DNA from: an uncultured Bacteroides sp.
GTDB lineage: Bacteria > Bacteroidota > Bacteroidia > Bacteroidales > Bacteroidaceae
Direction of reading: 5' to 3'
Length of the DNA stretch: 64,000 nt
Assembly (NCBI GenBank): GCA_948847595.1
Contig: CAQOGY010000002.1
Coordinates: forward strand, 62,001 to 126,000
Both the position numbers and the translations under genes were made by a program. The notes below the pieces were generated by a model that worked only from the letters and a program-made list of their open reading frames with translations, did not search any database and was not told where the DNA came from. Position 1 is the stretch's first letter. Each line of letters begins with the position of its first letter. This document shows, piece after piece, positions 34,237-42,362 of the stretch.

Positions 34237-34935
34237 TTATATCTCTGTGCGATACTTCTTCAATTCTTTACGCAAAGCAAGGGCCTTGCCATCTGTGAAC
34301 CGGTTCAGCAAGTCCCAGAAACGCTCACCGTGATTCATCTCACGAGTATGGCACAACTCGTGCAGAAGCACATAGTCGATCAGGTGGGAGGGCAACAGGA
34401 CAAGATAATAGGACAGATTTATATTTTTTCTCGCCGAGCAACTCCCCCAGCGTCCCTGGCTGGAGTTTATCTTCACGCTGGCATAAGACAATCCACATTG
34501 CGCCGAAAGATGCTCCAAACGAGGAGGAAGAATACTTTTCGCATTCCGCCTCAAAGATTCTTCAATCACTTTACGCAACCAGTTCTGTAAATTTTCATCA
34601 GTAAAATCCGCTTGAGGCGGACAAACGATCTGCATGACACCCAATCGCGAATTAGCCAAAAACTGCTCCTTTTCACCTAAGATGAGAGATAGTTTGAAAT
34701 GCTCGGCATCAATCTTATAGTCCAAGTCAATCAACGGACGGGCAACCTTCTGACGGGAAAGCAGCAACTTACTACGAAGATTCTCAATAGCACGCTTCAC
34801 CTCTTTCGTCGTGGTGCCGGGAGGTACCGAAACGTAAACCGCATCGCTTTTGGTACGAAACACCAAACTGCGGGCACGTGGATTGACACGTACTATCAAA
34901 CTTCCCAATTCACCATCTTCTATCACTGTATCCAT
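34237..34935 (-). CDS. DUF45/YgjP-type zinc metalloprotease-like protein
   Basis: A 232-residue protein. The C-terminal half has QGRWGSCSARKNINLSYYLVLLP, then HELCHTREMNHGERFW near residue 185: a HExxH zinc site plus a third His seven residues on, as in SprT/WLM-like proteases. The family (YgjP/SprT-like, DUF45) is widespread and often sits near restriction or repair genes, but here it is alone. The substrate is unknown. Confidence 0.85.
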   Translation of the reverse strand: MDTVIEDGELGSLIVRVNPRARSLVFRTKSDAVYVSVPPGTTTKEVKRAIENLRSKLLLSRQKVARPLIDLDYKIDAEHFKLSLILGEKEQFLANSRLGVMQIVCPPQADFTDENLQNWLRKVIEESLRRNAKSILPPRLEHLSAQCGLSYASVKINSSQGRWGSCSARKNINLSYYLVLLPSHLIDYVLLHELCHTREMNHGERFWDLLNRFTDGKALALRKELKKYRTEI

Positions 34936-35005
34936 TTTCTCCTCCTTAACCGATGCTGCAAAAATAATAAAAAAAGAAGCCGGTGGCGAAAAAAGTGATA
35001 TTCAA

Positions 35006-35032
35006 TGCAACTTTATAGTAACTCGCAACGTC
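35006..35032 (+). promoter_or_regulatory. ECF-type promoter of the head-GIN gene
   Basis: TGCAAC (35006-35011), 17 bp, CGTC (35029-35032) followed by TAAT. It is identical in key bases and spacing to the ybjQ promoter. No TAnnTTTG is present here. Confidence 0.6.
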
Positions 35033-35070
35033 TAATCCATATAAACTCATATTAAAATCAACTATCAATT

Positions 35071-35856
35071 ATGAAAAGAAACACATTGACTGCATGGCTG
35101 CTCGGAATAATTCTGATATTCTCCGCCACCTCCTGTTTTAATGGCCCTATTGTGAAAGGCAGTAAAAACTACATCACCAAAAAAGAGAATCTGGAACATT
35201 TCAATGACATCAGCATGTCCGGAAGTGCCAACATCATCTACCAGCAAGACTCCTCCTCCCGCATCGAGATTTACGGTTCGGACAATATCGTAGAACTCCT
35301 GGAAACAAAAGTAAACGGAAAAACATTGAATATAAAATTTAAAAAGAATGTCAATATCATCGACAAGGGCAAACTAGAGATCAAAGTTTTCTCACCGGAC
35401 CTGAACGGACTGACACTCAACGGATCAGGTGGCATTCTCTTTGCGAACGGCATTCACACCGAGGGAGATCTTAAAGTAACGATTAACGGTTCGGGCAATT
35501 TAGGAGGAAGCACATTCGATACCGGACATCTGGCCATCTCAATTCATGGTTCGGGTGATGTCAGACTCAAACAAATCGACAGCAAAACCTGCTCTGCAAG
35601 CATTTCCGGATCGGGCAACATCACCCTTGACGGCATGACAGACGCAGCAAAGTACAACATATCAGGATCCGGCAACATCAAAGCTGTCGCTCTGGAAGCT
35701 ACGGACGTATATGCAGGCATCTCAGGTTCGGGTAACATCAGCTGCTTCGTCAACGGCAAACTAGGCGGGCACGTCAGCGGAAGCGGCAACGTCGCTTACA
35801 AAGGAAATCCTCAGGCTATTGATTTCCCTCACAAGAGGCTCCGCAAACTAGACTAA
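35071..35856 (+). CDS. Head-GIN (DUF2807) lipoprotein
   Basis: A 261-residue surface or periplasmic lipoprotein: signal peptide with lipobox FSATSC (Cys at residue 23). The rest is a DUF2807 head-GIN beta-helix, with recurrent SGSGN turns (NGSGNLGGS, HGSGDVRL, SGSGNITLDG, SGSGNIKA, SGSGNISC, SGSGNVAY), each one rung. Function unknown; related genes often respond to envelope stress, which suits the ECF-type promoter. A terminator follows. Confidence 0.88.
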   Translation: MKRNTLTAWLLGIILIFSATSCFNGPIVKGSKNYITKKENLEHFNDISMSGSANIIYQQDSSSRIEIYGSDNIVELLETKVNGKTLNIKFKKNVNIIDKGKLEIKVFSPDLNGLTLNGSGGILFANGIHTEGDLKVTINGSGNLGGSTFDTGHLAISIHGSGDVRLKQIDSKTCSASISGSGNITLDGMTDAAKYNISGSGNIKAVALEATDVYAGISGSGNISCFVNGKLGGHVSGSGNVAYKGNPQAIDFPHKRLRKLD

Positions 35857-35883
35857 ATCCATAAACATCCCAAAAACATAAAA

Positions 35884-35915
35884 GGGCTACTGCATCTCGC
35901 GGTAGCCCATTTATT
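35884..35915 (+). terminator. Terminator of the head-GIN gene
   Basis: GGGCTAC (35884-35890) pairs with GTAGCCC (35902-35908), followed by an AT-rich, T-rich stretch. Confidence 0.65.
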
Positions 35916-36031
35916 TAGTTAGTTTCATTATAAAAAATTTGAGAGAATTGAAAACTTCACAGTTTCGCTTTCGATGTTGTTTTAATTAAAGCACACTAAC
36001 TATATTATATGTTTAAAGCAAATGAAAATGT

Positions 36032-36508
36032 CTATTCTTTCATAACCTGCACCTTGTTGATCTTCGCAAGGCTGTCAGCCAATGCCTGATCTGCTTTCAG
36101 CTCATTTGACAGAGCTACCGACGGTGCGGTCACCTGTTTGCCAATGGTATCCGTTGCCAATACTCTTCCGTCATCTCCGGAAAAAGAATGTTGCGCTACA
36201 TTTCCTAATGAAAGGATGATTGCAATCACAGCAGCGGCCTTGAACAGGGGGATGAATCTTCCTGTCAGTGTCAGACGCTTTGCCTTCACTACCGGAGTTT
36301 CCACCTGTGCCAGAATACGTGCGTCAAAGTCTTCGCCCAGTCCTACCTCCTGCTGAACCTGCTGATAAACAAACAAGTTTTTATAGCGGAGCAAATGAGC
36401 GGGTACTTCCTCCTTTGAGAAGAAGTCGCGCAACACAGATTCCTCCTCCACGGAAGTTTCGCATTGCCAATATCGCTCCAGGAGCTGTTCTATATCCTTA
36501 TAATCCAT
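36032..36508 (-). CDS. Probable anti-sigma factor
   Basis: A 158-residue single-pass membrane protein. The cytosolic N-terminal part (about 1-80) has the helical layout of short anti-sigma domains (YKDIEQLLERYWQCETSVEEESVLRDFFS), followed by a membrane helix (about 87-104, LFKAAAVIAIILSLG) and a short periplasmic tail. The ATG at 36508 overlaps the end of the sigma gene by 11 bases, so the pair is translationally coupled. It lacks a FecR domain. The anti-sigma role is inferred from layout and coupling. Confidence 0.6.
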   Translation of the reverse strand: MDYKDIEQLLERYWQCETSVEEESVLRDFFSKEEVPAHLLRYKNLFVYQQVQQEVGLGEDFDARILAQVETPVVKAKRLTLTGRFIPLFKAAAVIAIILSLGNVAQHSFSGDDGRVLATDTIGKQVTAPSVALSNELKADQALADSLAKINKVQVMKE

Positions 36509-37007
36509 ATTCGTCAATTTCTAAATACCTTTGTTTTACCTTTTGCCTGGCTCTGAAGAGGTTCACTTTAACCTGTTCCTCTGTCAGATTCAGCAGGGCT
36601 GCAATTTTTTTATAGCTTTCACCTTCAATGTCCCTCAGTTGCATGATAAGCCGCTGTTTTTCGGGAAGTTCGTTCACCAGTCTATTGATAATGTTCATTT
36701 TCTCATCATGAACCAACTGGTCATACGGACTGTTTGCATCAGGTTCTTCCTCCATTTCGGGGGTGATTTCCACATTCTGAGCTTCTTTCTTCTGGCTCCG
36801 GTCTATAGCCAGATTCTTTGCCACTATCAGGCAATAGGCTTCAACCGATTCAAATTGCGACCACTCATCACGCTTGTTCCACACCCTTATCATGGTGTCC
36901 TGAACGACATCCTCGGCTTCTGCCCTATCCAGGGTTATTCTGAGCGCCAGTCGAAAGAGTTTATCCTTCAACGGCAAAATATCGTTTCGGAAGCTGATCT
37001 CTTGCAT
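36498..37007 (-). CDS. ECF RNA polymerase sigma factor
   Basis: A 169-residue sigma-70 family protein with only regions 2 and 4, as in ECF factors. Region 2 reads DRAEAEDVVQDTMIRVWNKRDEW followed by AYCLIVAKNLAIDRSQ. Region 4 reads LPEKQRLIMQLRDIEGESYKKIAALLNLTEEQVKVNLFRARQKVKQ. It overlaps the probable anti-sigma gene. A TGTAAC-N16-CGTC element just upstream suggests self-control, and ybjQ and the head-GIN gene may be targets. argB ends 33 bases upstream on the same strand. Confidence 0.92.
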   Translation of the reverse strand: MQEISFRNDILPLKDKLFRLALRITLDRAEAEDVVQDTMIRVWNKRDEWSQFESVEAYCLIVAKNLAIDRSQKKEAQNVEITPEMEEEPDANSPYDQLVHDEKMNIINRLVNELPEKQRLIMQLRDIEGESYKKIAALLNLTEEQVKVNLFRARQKVKQRYLEIDEYGL

Positions 37008-37019
37008 CTCTATAATAAT

Positions 37020-37045
37020 GACGGGCTGGGATACGAAAAGTTACA
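37020..37045 (-). promoter_or_regulatory. Possible ECF-type promoter of the sigma gene
   Basis: TGTAAC, 16 bp, CGTC on the minus strand. CGTC ends only 12 bases before the start codon, so the transcript would be nearly leaderless. The -35 overlaps the argB stop. Confidence 0.35.
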
Positions 37046-37841
37046 GACGCCCATTACTTTTTTTTGATTTTTTTTTTATCCGCGTTCCTTCGTTGTCTTT
37101 AATCGCTGATGCTAAGGCAATTACAACTTCTGTAACTCCTGCATTAATTGCTTCAAAAGAATTCTCCAACTTAGGAATCATGCCACCTTGAATAACGCCG
37201 TCAGCAACGTATTGTTCGAATTCGGCACGGGTAATCTCAGGGATCACACTATCGTCATCATTCTCGTCACGCAGCACACCTTTCTTTTCGAAGCAGTACA
37301 CCAGCGTCACGTCAAACAGCGCCGACAAAGCCTTTGCCGTCTCTCCGGCAATGGTATCCGCATTTGTATTCAGCATATTACCTTGACCATCGTGTGTCAA
37401 CGGTGCCATCACGGGCACCACTCCTTTATGAATCAGATCAGCCAGCAAAGAAGCATCTACCTTCTCCACATCGCCCACGAAACCATAATCAACCTCTTTC
37501 ACCGGACGCTTTACCGATCGAATCACATTCATATCCGCCCCGGTCAGTCCAAGAGCGTTCACTCCACGGGCCTGCAACCCGGCAACAATATTCTTGTTTA
37601 CCAGACCACCATACACCATCGTTACCACTTTCAACGTTTCCGCATCGGTAATACGACGACCATTTACCATTTTGCTTTCAATACCTAGTTGTGCGGCAAT
37701 CTTTGTTGCCGAGCGACCGCCGCCGTGAACCAGCACTTTATGTCCGCTGATGGCGGCAAAGTCATTCAACAACTGAAGAAGGGTGGCTTCCTCTTCTACG
37801 ATTTTTCCACCCACCTTAATTACAGTTAGTTTTTCCCTCAT
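37041..37841 (-). CDS. argB: N-acetylglutamate (or N-succinylglutamate) kinase
   Basis: A 266-residue amino-acid kinase of arginine synthesis. The N-terminal KVGGKIVEE and LVHGGGRSATKIAAQLG bind phosphate and ATP. NGRRITDAETLKVVTMVYGG and the C-terminal IQGGMIPKLENSFEAINAGV are family signatures. Bacteroides fragilis is known to use succinylated intermediates in this pathway, so the natural substrate may be N-succinylglutamate. The gene lies with speA (arginine decarboxylase), a metabolic neighbour, 59 bases downstream of it. The tail is unusually basic (KKKSKKSNGRL). Confidence 0.92.
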   Translation of the reverse strand: MREKLTVIKVGGKIVEEEATLLQLLNDFAAISGHKVLVHGGGRSATKIAAQLGIESKMVNGRRITDAETLKVVTMVYGGLVNKNIVAGLQARGVNALGLTGADMNVIRSVKRPVKEVDYGFVGDVEKVDASLLADLIHKGVVPVMAPLTHDGQGNMLNTNADTIAGETAKALSALFDVTLVYCFEKKGVLRDENDDDSVIPEITRAEFEQYVADGVIQGGMIPKLENSFEAINAGVTEVVIALASAIKDNEGTRIKKKSKKSNGRL

Positions 37842-37900
37842 TTTTTATTCAATTCTAATAAGTTTGCCGAATGGAGAACTCGGCTCCGGCACCTTGCCGG

Positions 37901-39793
37901 TTATTCTAAGTAAGTATAGCCGTAAAGTCCCGAACGATAGTTGGACAGAAACTCTTTACCCTCTTCCAACGATATCTTTCCTTCTTTTACAGACTTGGTC
38001 ACCCATGTTTCAAGGGTACGTACCAGTTTTTTAGGATTATATTGTACGTAATCCAACACTTCCGCTACTGTCTCACCATCAATAATCTGTTCGATATTAT
38101 ATCCCTTTTCATTCACAGAAACGTGAACAGCATTCGTATCTCCAAACAGATTATGCATATCTCCCAGAATCTCCTGATAAGCTCCGACCAGGAAAACAGC
38201 CAGATAGTAAGGTTCTGTTTTCTTCAGACTATGCACAGGCAGATAATGAGCCACATTCCGGGTAGAAATGAAATTTGCAATCTTTCCGTCCGAATCACAG
38301 GTGATATCCTGCAGGGTAGCCGAACGCTCCGGCTTCTCATCCAACCGCTGAATAGGCATAATCGGAAATATCTGATCAATCGCCCAAGAGTCGGGCAAGG
38401 ACTGGAACAATGAGAAATTACAAAAATATTTATCCGCCAGCAACTTGGACAATCCCCGGAATTCATCCGGCGCATGTTTCAAGCCTCCGGCGATCTGATT
38501 AATTTCCCGCGTAATGGACCAATACAAACGCTCGATCTGAGCACGGGTCTTCAAATCCACAATACCATGACTGAACAAGTCGAGCGCTTCTTCCCGAATC
38601 TGTTGTGCATCATGCCATGCTTCCAGCATCTTATTCTGGTTCAACGAATCCCAGATGCTGTACAGTTCCTGCACAAGCTCATGTGCATCCGGAGCGATTT
38701 CCTCTTCATCATCCCATTCCGGAAGAGTAGCTGTTTCGAGCACCTCGAAGATCAAGACAGAGTGATGAGCCGTCAATGCCCGTCCGCTCTCGGTAATGAT
38801 GTTCGGATGCGGGATGCCGTTTTTATCGCTGACATCTACCAATGTAGAAATGGAGTCATTCACATATTCCTGAATAGAATAGTTTACACTACCTTCACTA
38901 TTGGAAGAACGGGTTCCGTCATAATCAACGCCCAGTCCGCCGCCGATGTCCACAAACTCCACATTGAATCCCATAGAGTGAAGCTGCACGTAAAATTGAG
39001 AAGCTTCGCGCAAAGCCGTCTTAATGCGACGAATCTTCGTCACCTGGCTGCCAATATGGAAATGAATCAGTTTCAGGCAATCTTTCAAGCCCTTGCTTTC
39101 CATAAAGTCAAGCGCTTCGAGCAGTTCGCTGGAAGTCAGACCGAACTTGCTGGCATCACCGCCCGATTCTTCCCATTTTCCACTGCCGGAAGAAGCCAGT
39201 TTAATACGAATACCGATATTGGGCTGCACATTCAACTGCTTCGCCATTTTGGCTATCAGTTTCAGTTCGTTCATCTTCTCTACTACGAGGAAGATACGTT
39301 TGCCCATCTTTTGGGCAAGGAGTGCCAGTTCGATATAACTTTCGTCTTTATAGCCGTTACAAACAATCAATGAGTCAGAATCCGTATTGACGGCAATCAC
39401 CGCATGAAGTTCCGGTTTGGAACCGGCTTCCAGTCCGAGATTGAATTTCTTTCCGTGGCTGATAATCTCTTCTACCACAGGACGCATCTGGTTGACCTTA
39501 ATGGGATAGATGATAAAATTCTCGGCTTTATAACCGTACTCTTCGGCAGCCTGCTTAAAACAGGAAGACATCTTTTCAATACGGTTGTCCAGAATATCCG
39601 GGAAACGCAACAGCATGGGAGATGCCACATCCCGCAATTGTAACTCGTCAACCAGTTCCTTCAGGTCGACGGTCACTCCATCTCTCCGCGGTGTAACAAC
39701 AACATGACCTGCGTCATTAATACTAAAGTACGAAGTACCCCAACCCGTAATGTTGTAGAGTTCTTCAGAATCTTCAATACGCCACTTTCTCAT
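37901..39793 (-). CDS. speA: Biosynthetic arginine decarboxylase
   Basis: A 630-residue PLP enzyme converting arginine to agmatine for polyamine synthesis. IIYPIKVNQMRPVVEEI near residue 96 carries the PLP lysine. HFHIGSQVTKIRRIKTALREA and VDIGGGLGVDYDG bind the cofactor phosphate, and the barrel is followed by a C-terminal beta domain. The length matches SpeA rather than the shorter diaminopimelate decarboxylase. It is preceded by its own promoter and followed by argB. Confidence 0.95.
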   Translation of the reverse strand: MRKWRIEDSEELYNITGWGTSYFSINDAGHVVVTPRRDGVTVDLKELVDELQLRDVASPMLLRFPDILDNRIEKMSSCFKQAAEEYGYKAENFIIYPIKVNQMRPVVEEIISHGKKFNLGLEAGSKPELHAVIAVNTDSDSLIVCNGYKDESYIELALLAQKMGKRIFLVVEKMNELKLIAKMAKQLNVQPNIGIRIKLASSGSGKWEESGGDASKFGLTSSELLEALDFMESKGLKDCLKLIHFHIGSQVTKIRRIKTALREASQFYVQLHSMGFNVEFVDIGGGLGVDYDGTRSSNSEGSVNYSIQEYVNDSISTLVDVSDKNGIPHPNIITESGRALTAHHSVLIFEVLETATLPEWDDEEEIAPDAHELVQELYSIWDSLNQNKMLEAWHDAQQIREEALDLFSHGIVDLKTRAQIERLYWSITREINQIAGGLKHAPDEFRGLSKLLADKYFCNFSLFQSLPDSWAIDQIFPIMPIQRLDEKPERSATLQDITCDSDGKIANFISTRNVAHYLPVHSLKKTEPYYLAVFLVGAYQEILGDMHNLFGDTNAVHVSVNEKGYNIEQIIDGETVAEVLDYVQYNPKKLVRTLETWVTKSVKEGKISLEEGKEFLSNYRSGLYGYTYLE

Positions 39794-39831
39794 TTTCTGT
39801 TATTCAGTGTTTTTAGTAAATAATTGGATGG

Positions 39832-39863
39832 CAAAAATACAGATTTATCTACAGGCTGCCAAT
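39832..39863 (-). promoter_or_regulatory. Promoter of speA
   Basis: ATTG, 20 bp, TATTTTTG on the minus strand. Confidence 0.55.
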
Positions 39864-39910
39864 TAATTGGATATTATTTCTTTCAATTGGTCTATATAAC
39901 CGGTCTTAAT

Positions 39911-40438
39911 TTATATTTCCAGCAGTTCCTGCAGGCGTTGCACAGACGATTCAATCTGCCAGCGGTCTTCCAGTTCGTCCGCATTAAAGATATATTGCGC
40001 CTGCGTATAAAAAGGTGCACGCTTTTCAAGCGCCTGAATGATGAAATCCATTAATTCATCATCTTCCTTTCCCTGAAGAATGGGACGTTGCTGCTTGGCA
40101 ATACGCAAGCGTCTGAACAGCACATCGGGATGTACATTCAAGAAAACGGTTTTCCCCGTCCGGTTCATAAACTCCATATTGTCATAAAAGCAGGGTGCTC
40201 CCCCGCCTGTAGAGATAACGACGTTCTCAAACTCAGCTACCTCATGAAGCATATTTCTTTCCAACTCACGAAATCCGGCTTCCCCCCGTTCCGTGAATAG
40301 TTCTCCGACAGTTTTATGAAAACGTTCTTCGATATACCAGTCCAGATCAATGAACGGGACATTCAGTTTGCGGGCAAAAGCCTTGCCCAAAGTAGTTTTT
40401 CCGGCACCCATATAGCCGGTAAGGAAGATACGAACCAT
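39911..40438 (-). CDS. aroK: Shikimate kinase
   Basis: A 175-residue P-loop kinase of aromatic amino acid synthesis. Walker A is GYMGAGKTTLG (residues 8-18), the shikimate-binding IDLDWYIEE and GFRELERN are present, VISTGGGAP is the second substrate loop, and the lid holds RPIL. A 13-bp palindrome lies right before the start codon. Confidence 0.95.
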   Translation of the reverse strand: MVRIFLTGYMGAGKTTLGKAFARKLNVPFIDLDWYIEERFHKTVGELFTERGEAGFRELERNMLHEVAEFENVVISTGGGAPCFYDNMEFMNRTGKTVFLNVHPDVLFRRLRIAKQQRPILQGKEDDELMDFIIQALEKRAPFYTQAQYIFNADELEDRWQIESSVQRLQELLEI

Positions 40439-40440
40439 AA

Positions 40441-40470
40441 ATGATTAATTTTGCTCACAAAATTAATCAT
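40441..40470. promoter_or_regulatory. 13-bp inverted repeat holding back-to-back -7 elements, at the aroK start
   Basis: ATGATTAATTTTG (40441-40453) and CAAAATTAATCAT (40458-40470) are perfect complements. Each arm contains TAATTTTG, a TAnnTTTG match, one per strand. It could be the aroK promoter, an operator, or a terminator-like hairpin of the upstream nitroreductase gene. Confidence 0.4.
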
Positions 40471-40498
40471 TTAATAAATAATGAAGAATGATTCTCTA

Positions 40499-41101
40499 TT
40501 ATTTAAAAACTTTTATCCGTTCTTCCAGTGGCTGGAACTCTTTTTCTCCCGGCTTATTGACGGGCACTCCAAACGGCATTTCCGCAATCAGATGCCAATG
40601 TGCAGGCAAATTCCATGCCCGACGCACCTCATCATCAATCAACGGATTATAATGTTGCAAGGAAGCACCGAAGCCCACATCTTCAAGCATGACCCAAACA
40701 GCCAGCTGATGCATCGCTGAGGTTTGTAATGACCATCCAGGGAAATTCTCCTGATAAGACGGGAAAGCTTCCTGAAGCCCCTTCACCACCTTCTGATCTT
40801 CAAAGAACAACACCGTACCATATCCACAGGCAAAGGAATTGTCAATCTTTTCTTCGGTTTTCGCAAACGCTTCTCCCGGCACAATCTTCCTCAACGCATC
40901 TTTTACAATGTTCCATAACTTTTTATGAGATTTGCCCAAAAGAAGCACCACACGGGTAGACTGAGAATTGAATGCCGACGGCACGTGTCTCACAGCCAGA
41001 TTGATAATGCATTCTATCTCCTGATCCGGAATAGGTGACTGGTCGGTAATCGAATAATAAGTCCGACGATTCTTCAAAGCTTCACTAAAAGTTCTTTCCA
41101 T
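40499..41101 (-). CDS. Nitroreductase family protein (Frm2/HBN1-like)
   Basis: A 200-residue FMN-dependent oxidoreductase fold. RRTYYSI near residue 13, HVPSAFNSQSTRVVLLLG and the C-terminal AEMPFGVPVNKPGEKEFQPLEERI match the Frm2-like branch, known for reducing nitro compounds and linked in yeast to fatty acid signalling. The substrate here is unknown. It is cytosolic, and probably read together with aroK downstream. Confidence 0.85.
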   Translation of the reverse strand: MERTFSEALKNRRTYYSITDQSPIPDQEIECIINLAVRHVPSAFNSQSTRVVLLLGKSHKKLWNIVKDALRKIVPGEAFAKTEEKIDNSFACGYGTVLFFEDQKVVKGLQEAFPSYQENFPGWSLQTSAMHQLAVWVMLEDVGFGASLQHYNPLIDDEVRRAWNLPAHWHLIAEMPFGVPVNKPGEKEFQPLEERIKVFK

Positions 41102-41183
41102 AATGGCTCCTTTCTTAATTTTATTTTCTTAAACTCCTTATAAATTAGAACAAGCTTCTCTGCCAACTTGTTCGATTCCGGAA

Positions 41184-41199
41184 TATATTTGTACCTTCG
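41184..41199 (+). promoter_or_regulatory. -7 region of the RNase H gene
   Basis: TATATTTG (41184-41191) is an exact -7 match; the next eight bases, TACCTTCG, are a weaker one with CTTG 21 bp upstream. Either can drive the gene starting at 41240. Confidence 0.45.
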
Positions 41200-41239
41200 C
41201 ACCGTCAATGCTGTTGACATAATCATTCATTATCAGAAA

Positions 41240-41875
41240 ATGGCTAAAGAAAAGTTCTACGTAGTATGGGAAGGAGTGACGCCGGGAGTATATGCTTCCT
41301 GGACGGATTGCCAGCTCCAGATCAAGGGTTATGAAGGTGCAAAGTACAAATCGTTCGACACCCGCGAAGAGGCGGAACGTGCACTGGCCTCGTCACCTTA
41401 CGCCTACATCGGCAAGAATGCGAAGAAAAAAACGGAAGCTGCCCGAACCGGTTCCGATACACTGCCTGCTTCCGTCATTGACAATAGTCTGGCAGTCGAT
41501 GCTGCGTGCAGTGGCAATCCCGGTCCGATGGAGTATCGGGGAGTACACGTGGCAAGCCGCCAAGAAATTTTTCATTTCGGCCCGATGAAAGGTACAAACA
41601 ATATCGGAGAGTTTCTGGCCATCGTGCACGGACTGGCGTTGCTGAAACAGAAAGGATTTGATATGCCCATTTATAGCGACAGCGTGAATGCCATCAGCTG
41701 GGTGCGACAGAAAAAATGCAAAACCAAACTTCCGCGGAATGAAGAGACTGAAGAACTCTTCACAGTGATAGAACGGGCAGAGAAGTGGCTCAGGGAGAAC
41801 ACTTACACCACCCGTATTCTTAAATGGGAAACCAAAGTGTGGGGAGAGATTCCGGCAGACTTCGGCAGAAAATAA
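41240..41875 (+). CDS. Ribonuclease H with N-terminal viroplasmin domain
   Basis: A 211-residue enzyme. Residues 1-45 (KFYVVWEGVTPGVYASWTDCQLQIKGYEGAKYKSF) are the small hybrid-binding domain shared with eukaryotic RNase H1 and caulimovirus protein. The RNase H fold has the catalytic acids in VDAACSGNPG, NNIGEFLAIVHGL and IYSDSVNAIS. It cuts RNA in RNA-DNA hybrids and complements rnhB at 9614. The start at 41240 is used because the longer frame runs through the promoter. Confidence 0.9.
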   Translation: MAKEKFYVVWEGVTPGVYASWTDCQLQIKGYEGAKYKSFDTREEAERALASSPYAYIGKNAKKKTEAARTGSDTLPASVIDNSLAVDAACSGNPGPMEYRGVHVASRQEIFHFGPMKGTNNIGEFLAIVHGLALLKQKGFDMPIYSDSVNAISWVRQKKCKTKLPRNEETEELFTVIERAEKWLRENTYTTRILKWETKVWGEIPADFGRK

Positions 41876-41887
41876 TAGCCGGGAAGT

Positions 41888-42319
41888 CTATTCTGCGACT
41901 TGATCAGCAGCCTGTTCCTTCTTATGTTTAAACACAAAGCGGAGCATCAGAAAATTAGCGGGAACAGCCACAGCGAGTACACACAAGGGAGCTATCTCCT
42001 GATCTACATTCAAATAGAGGAACAAATTGAACAATCCCATATGTATCAGATAGTTCACCAAATGGCTGCCTCCAAATCCCAAAGCCCTTTTCAAAGAAGG
42101 GTTGCTACGGAACGTGAAATAAGAAGTCAGAAAGAAATTACAGATAAAACTCGTCACATAGCCTATCGTGTAGGCAATATTCAAGTTGGTCATTTCGTAT
42201 TCCTGCAACAGATAATAAACCCCATAATGTATTCCGGCGGCCAACGTTCCCACCGTGCAATAACGAATAAACTGGTAGCGTTTACTCTTCGATTGAAATA
42301 CTGATTTTACAATTTCCAT
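41888..42319 (-). CDS. GtrA-like flippase family protein
   Basis: A 143-residue protein with four membrane helices and the GtrA fold (RFIRYCTVGTLAAGIHYGVYYLL, YTIGYVTSFICNFFLTSYFTFR). GtrA-type proteins help move polyprenyl-linked sugars across the inner membrane. It ends the leftward run of GT87 and GT2 genes, 43 bases after the GT87 gene. A second GtrA is at 58164. Confidence 0.88.
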   Translation of the reverse strand: MEIVKSVFQSKSKRYQFIRYCTVGTLAAGIHYGVYYLLQEYEMTNLNIAYTIGYVTSFICNFFLTSYFTFRSNPSLKRALGFGGSHLVNYLIHMGLFNLFLYLNVDQEIAPLCVLAVAVPANFLMLRFVFKHKKEQAADQVAE

Positions 42320-42362
42320 TAGTAAGTAGTTTTATAGTTCAGTTCAGATGTTTCATTTTCAT

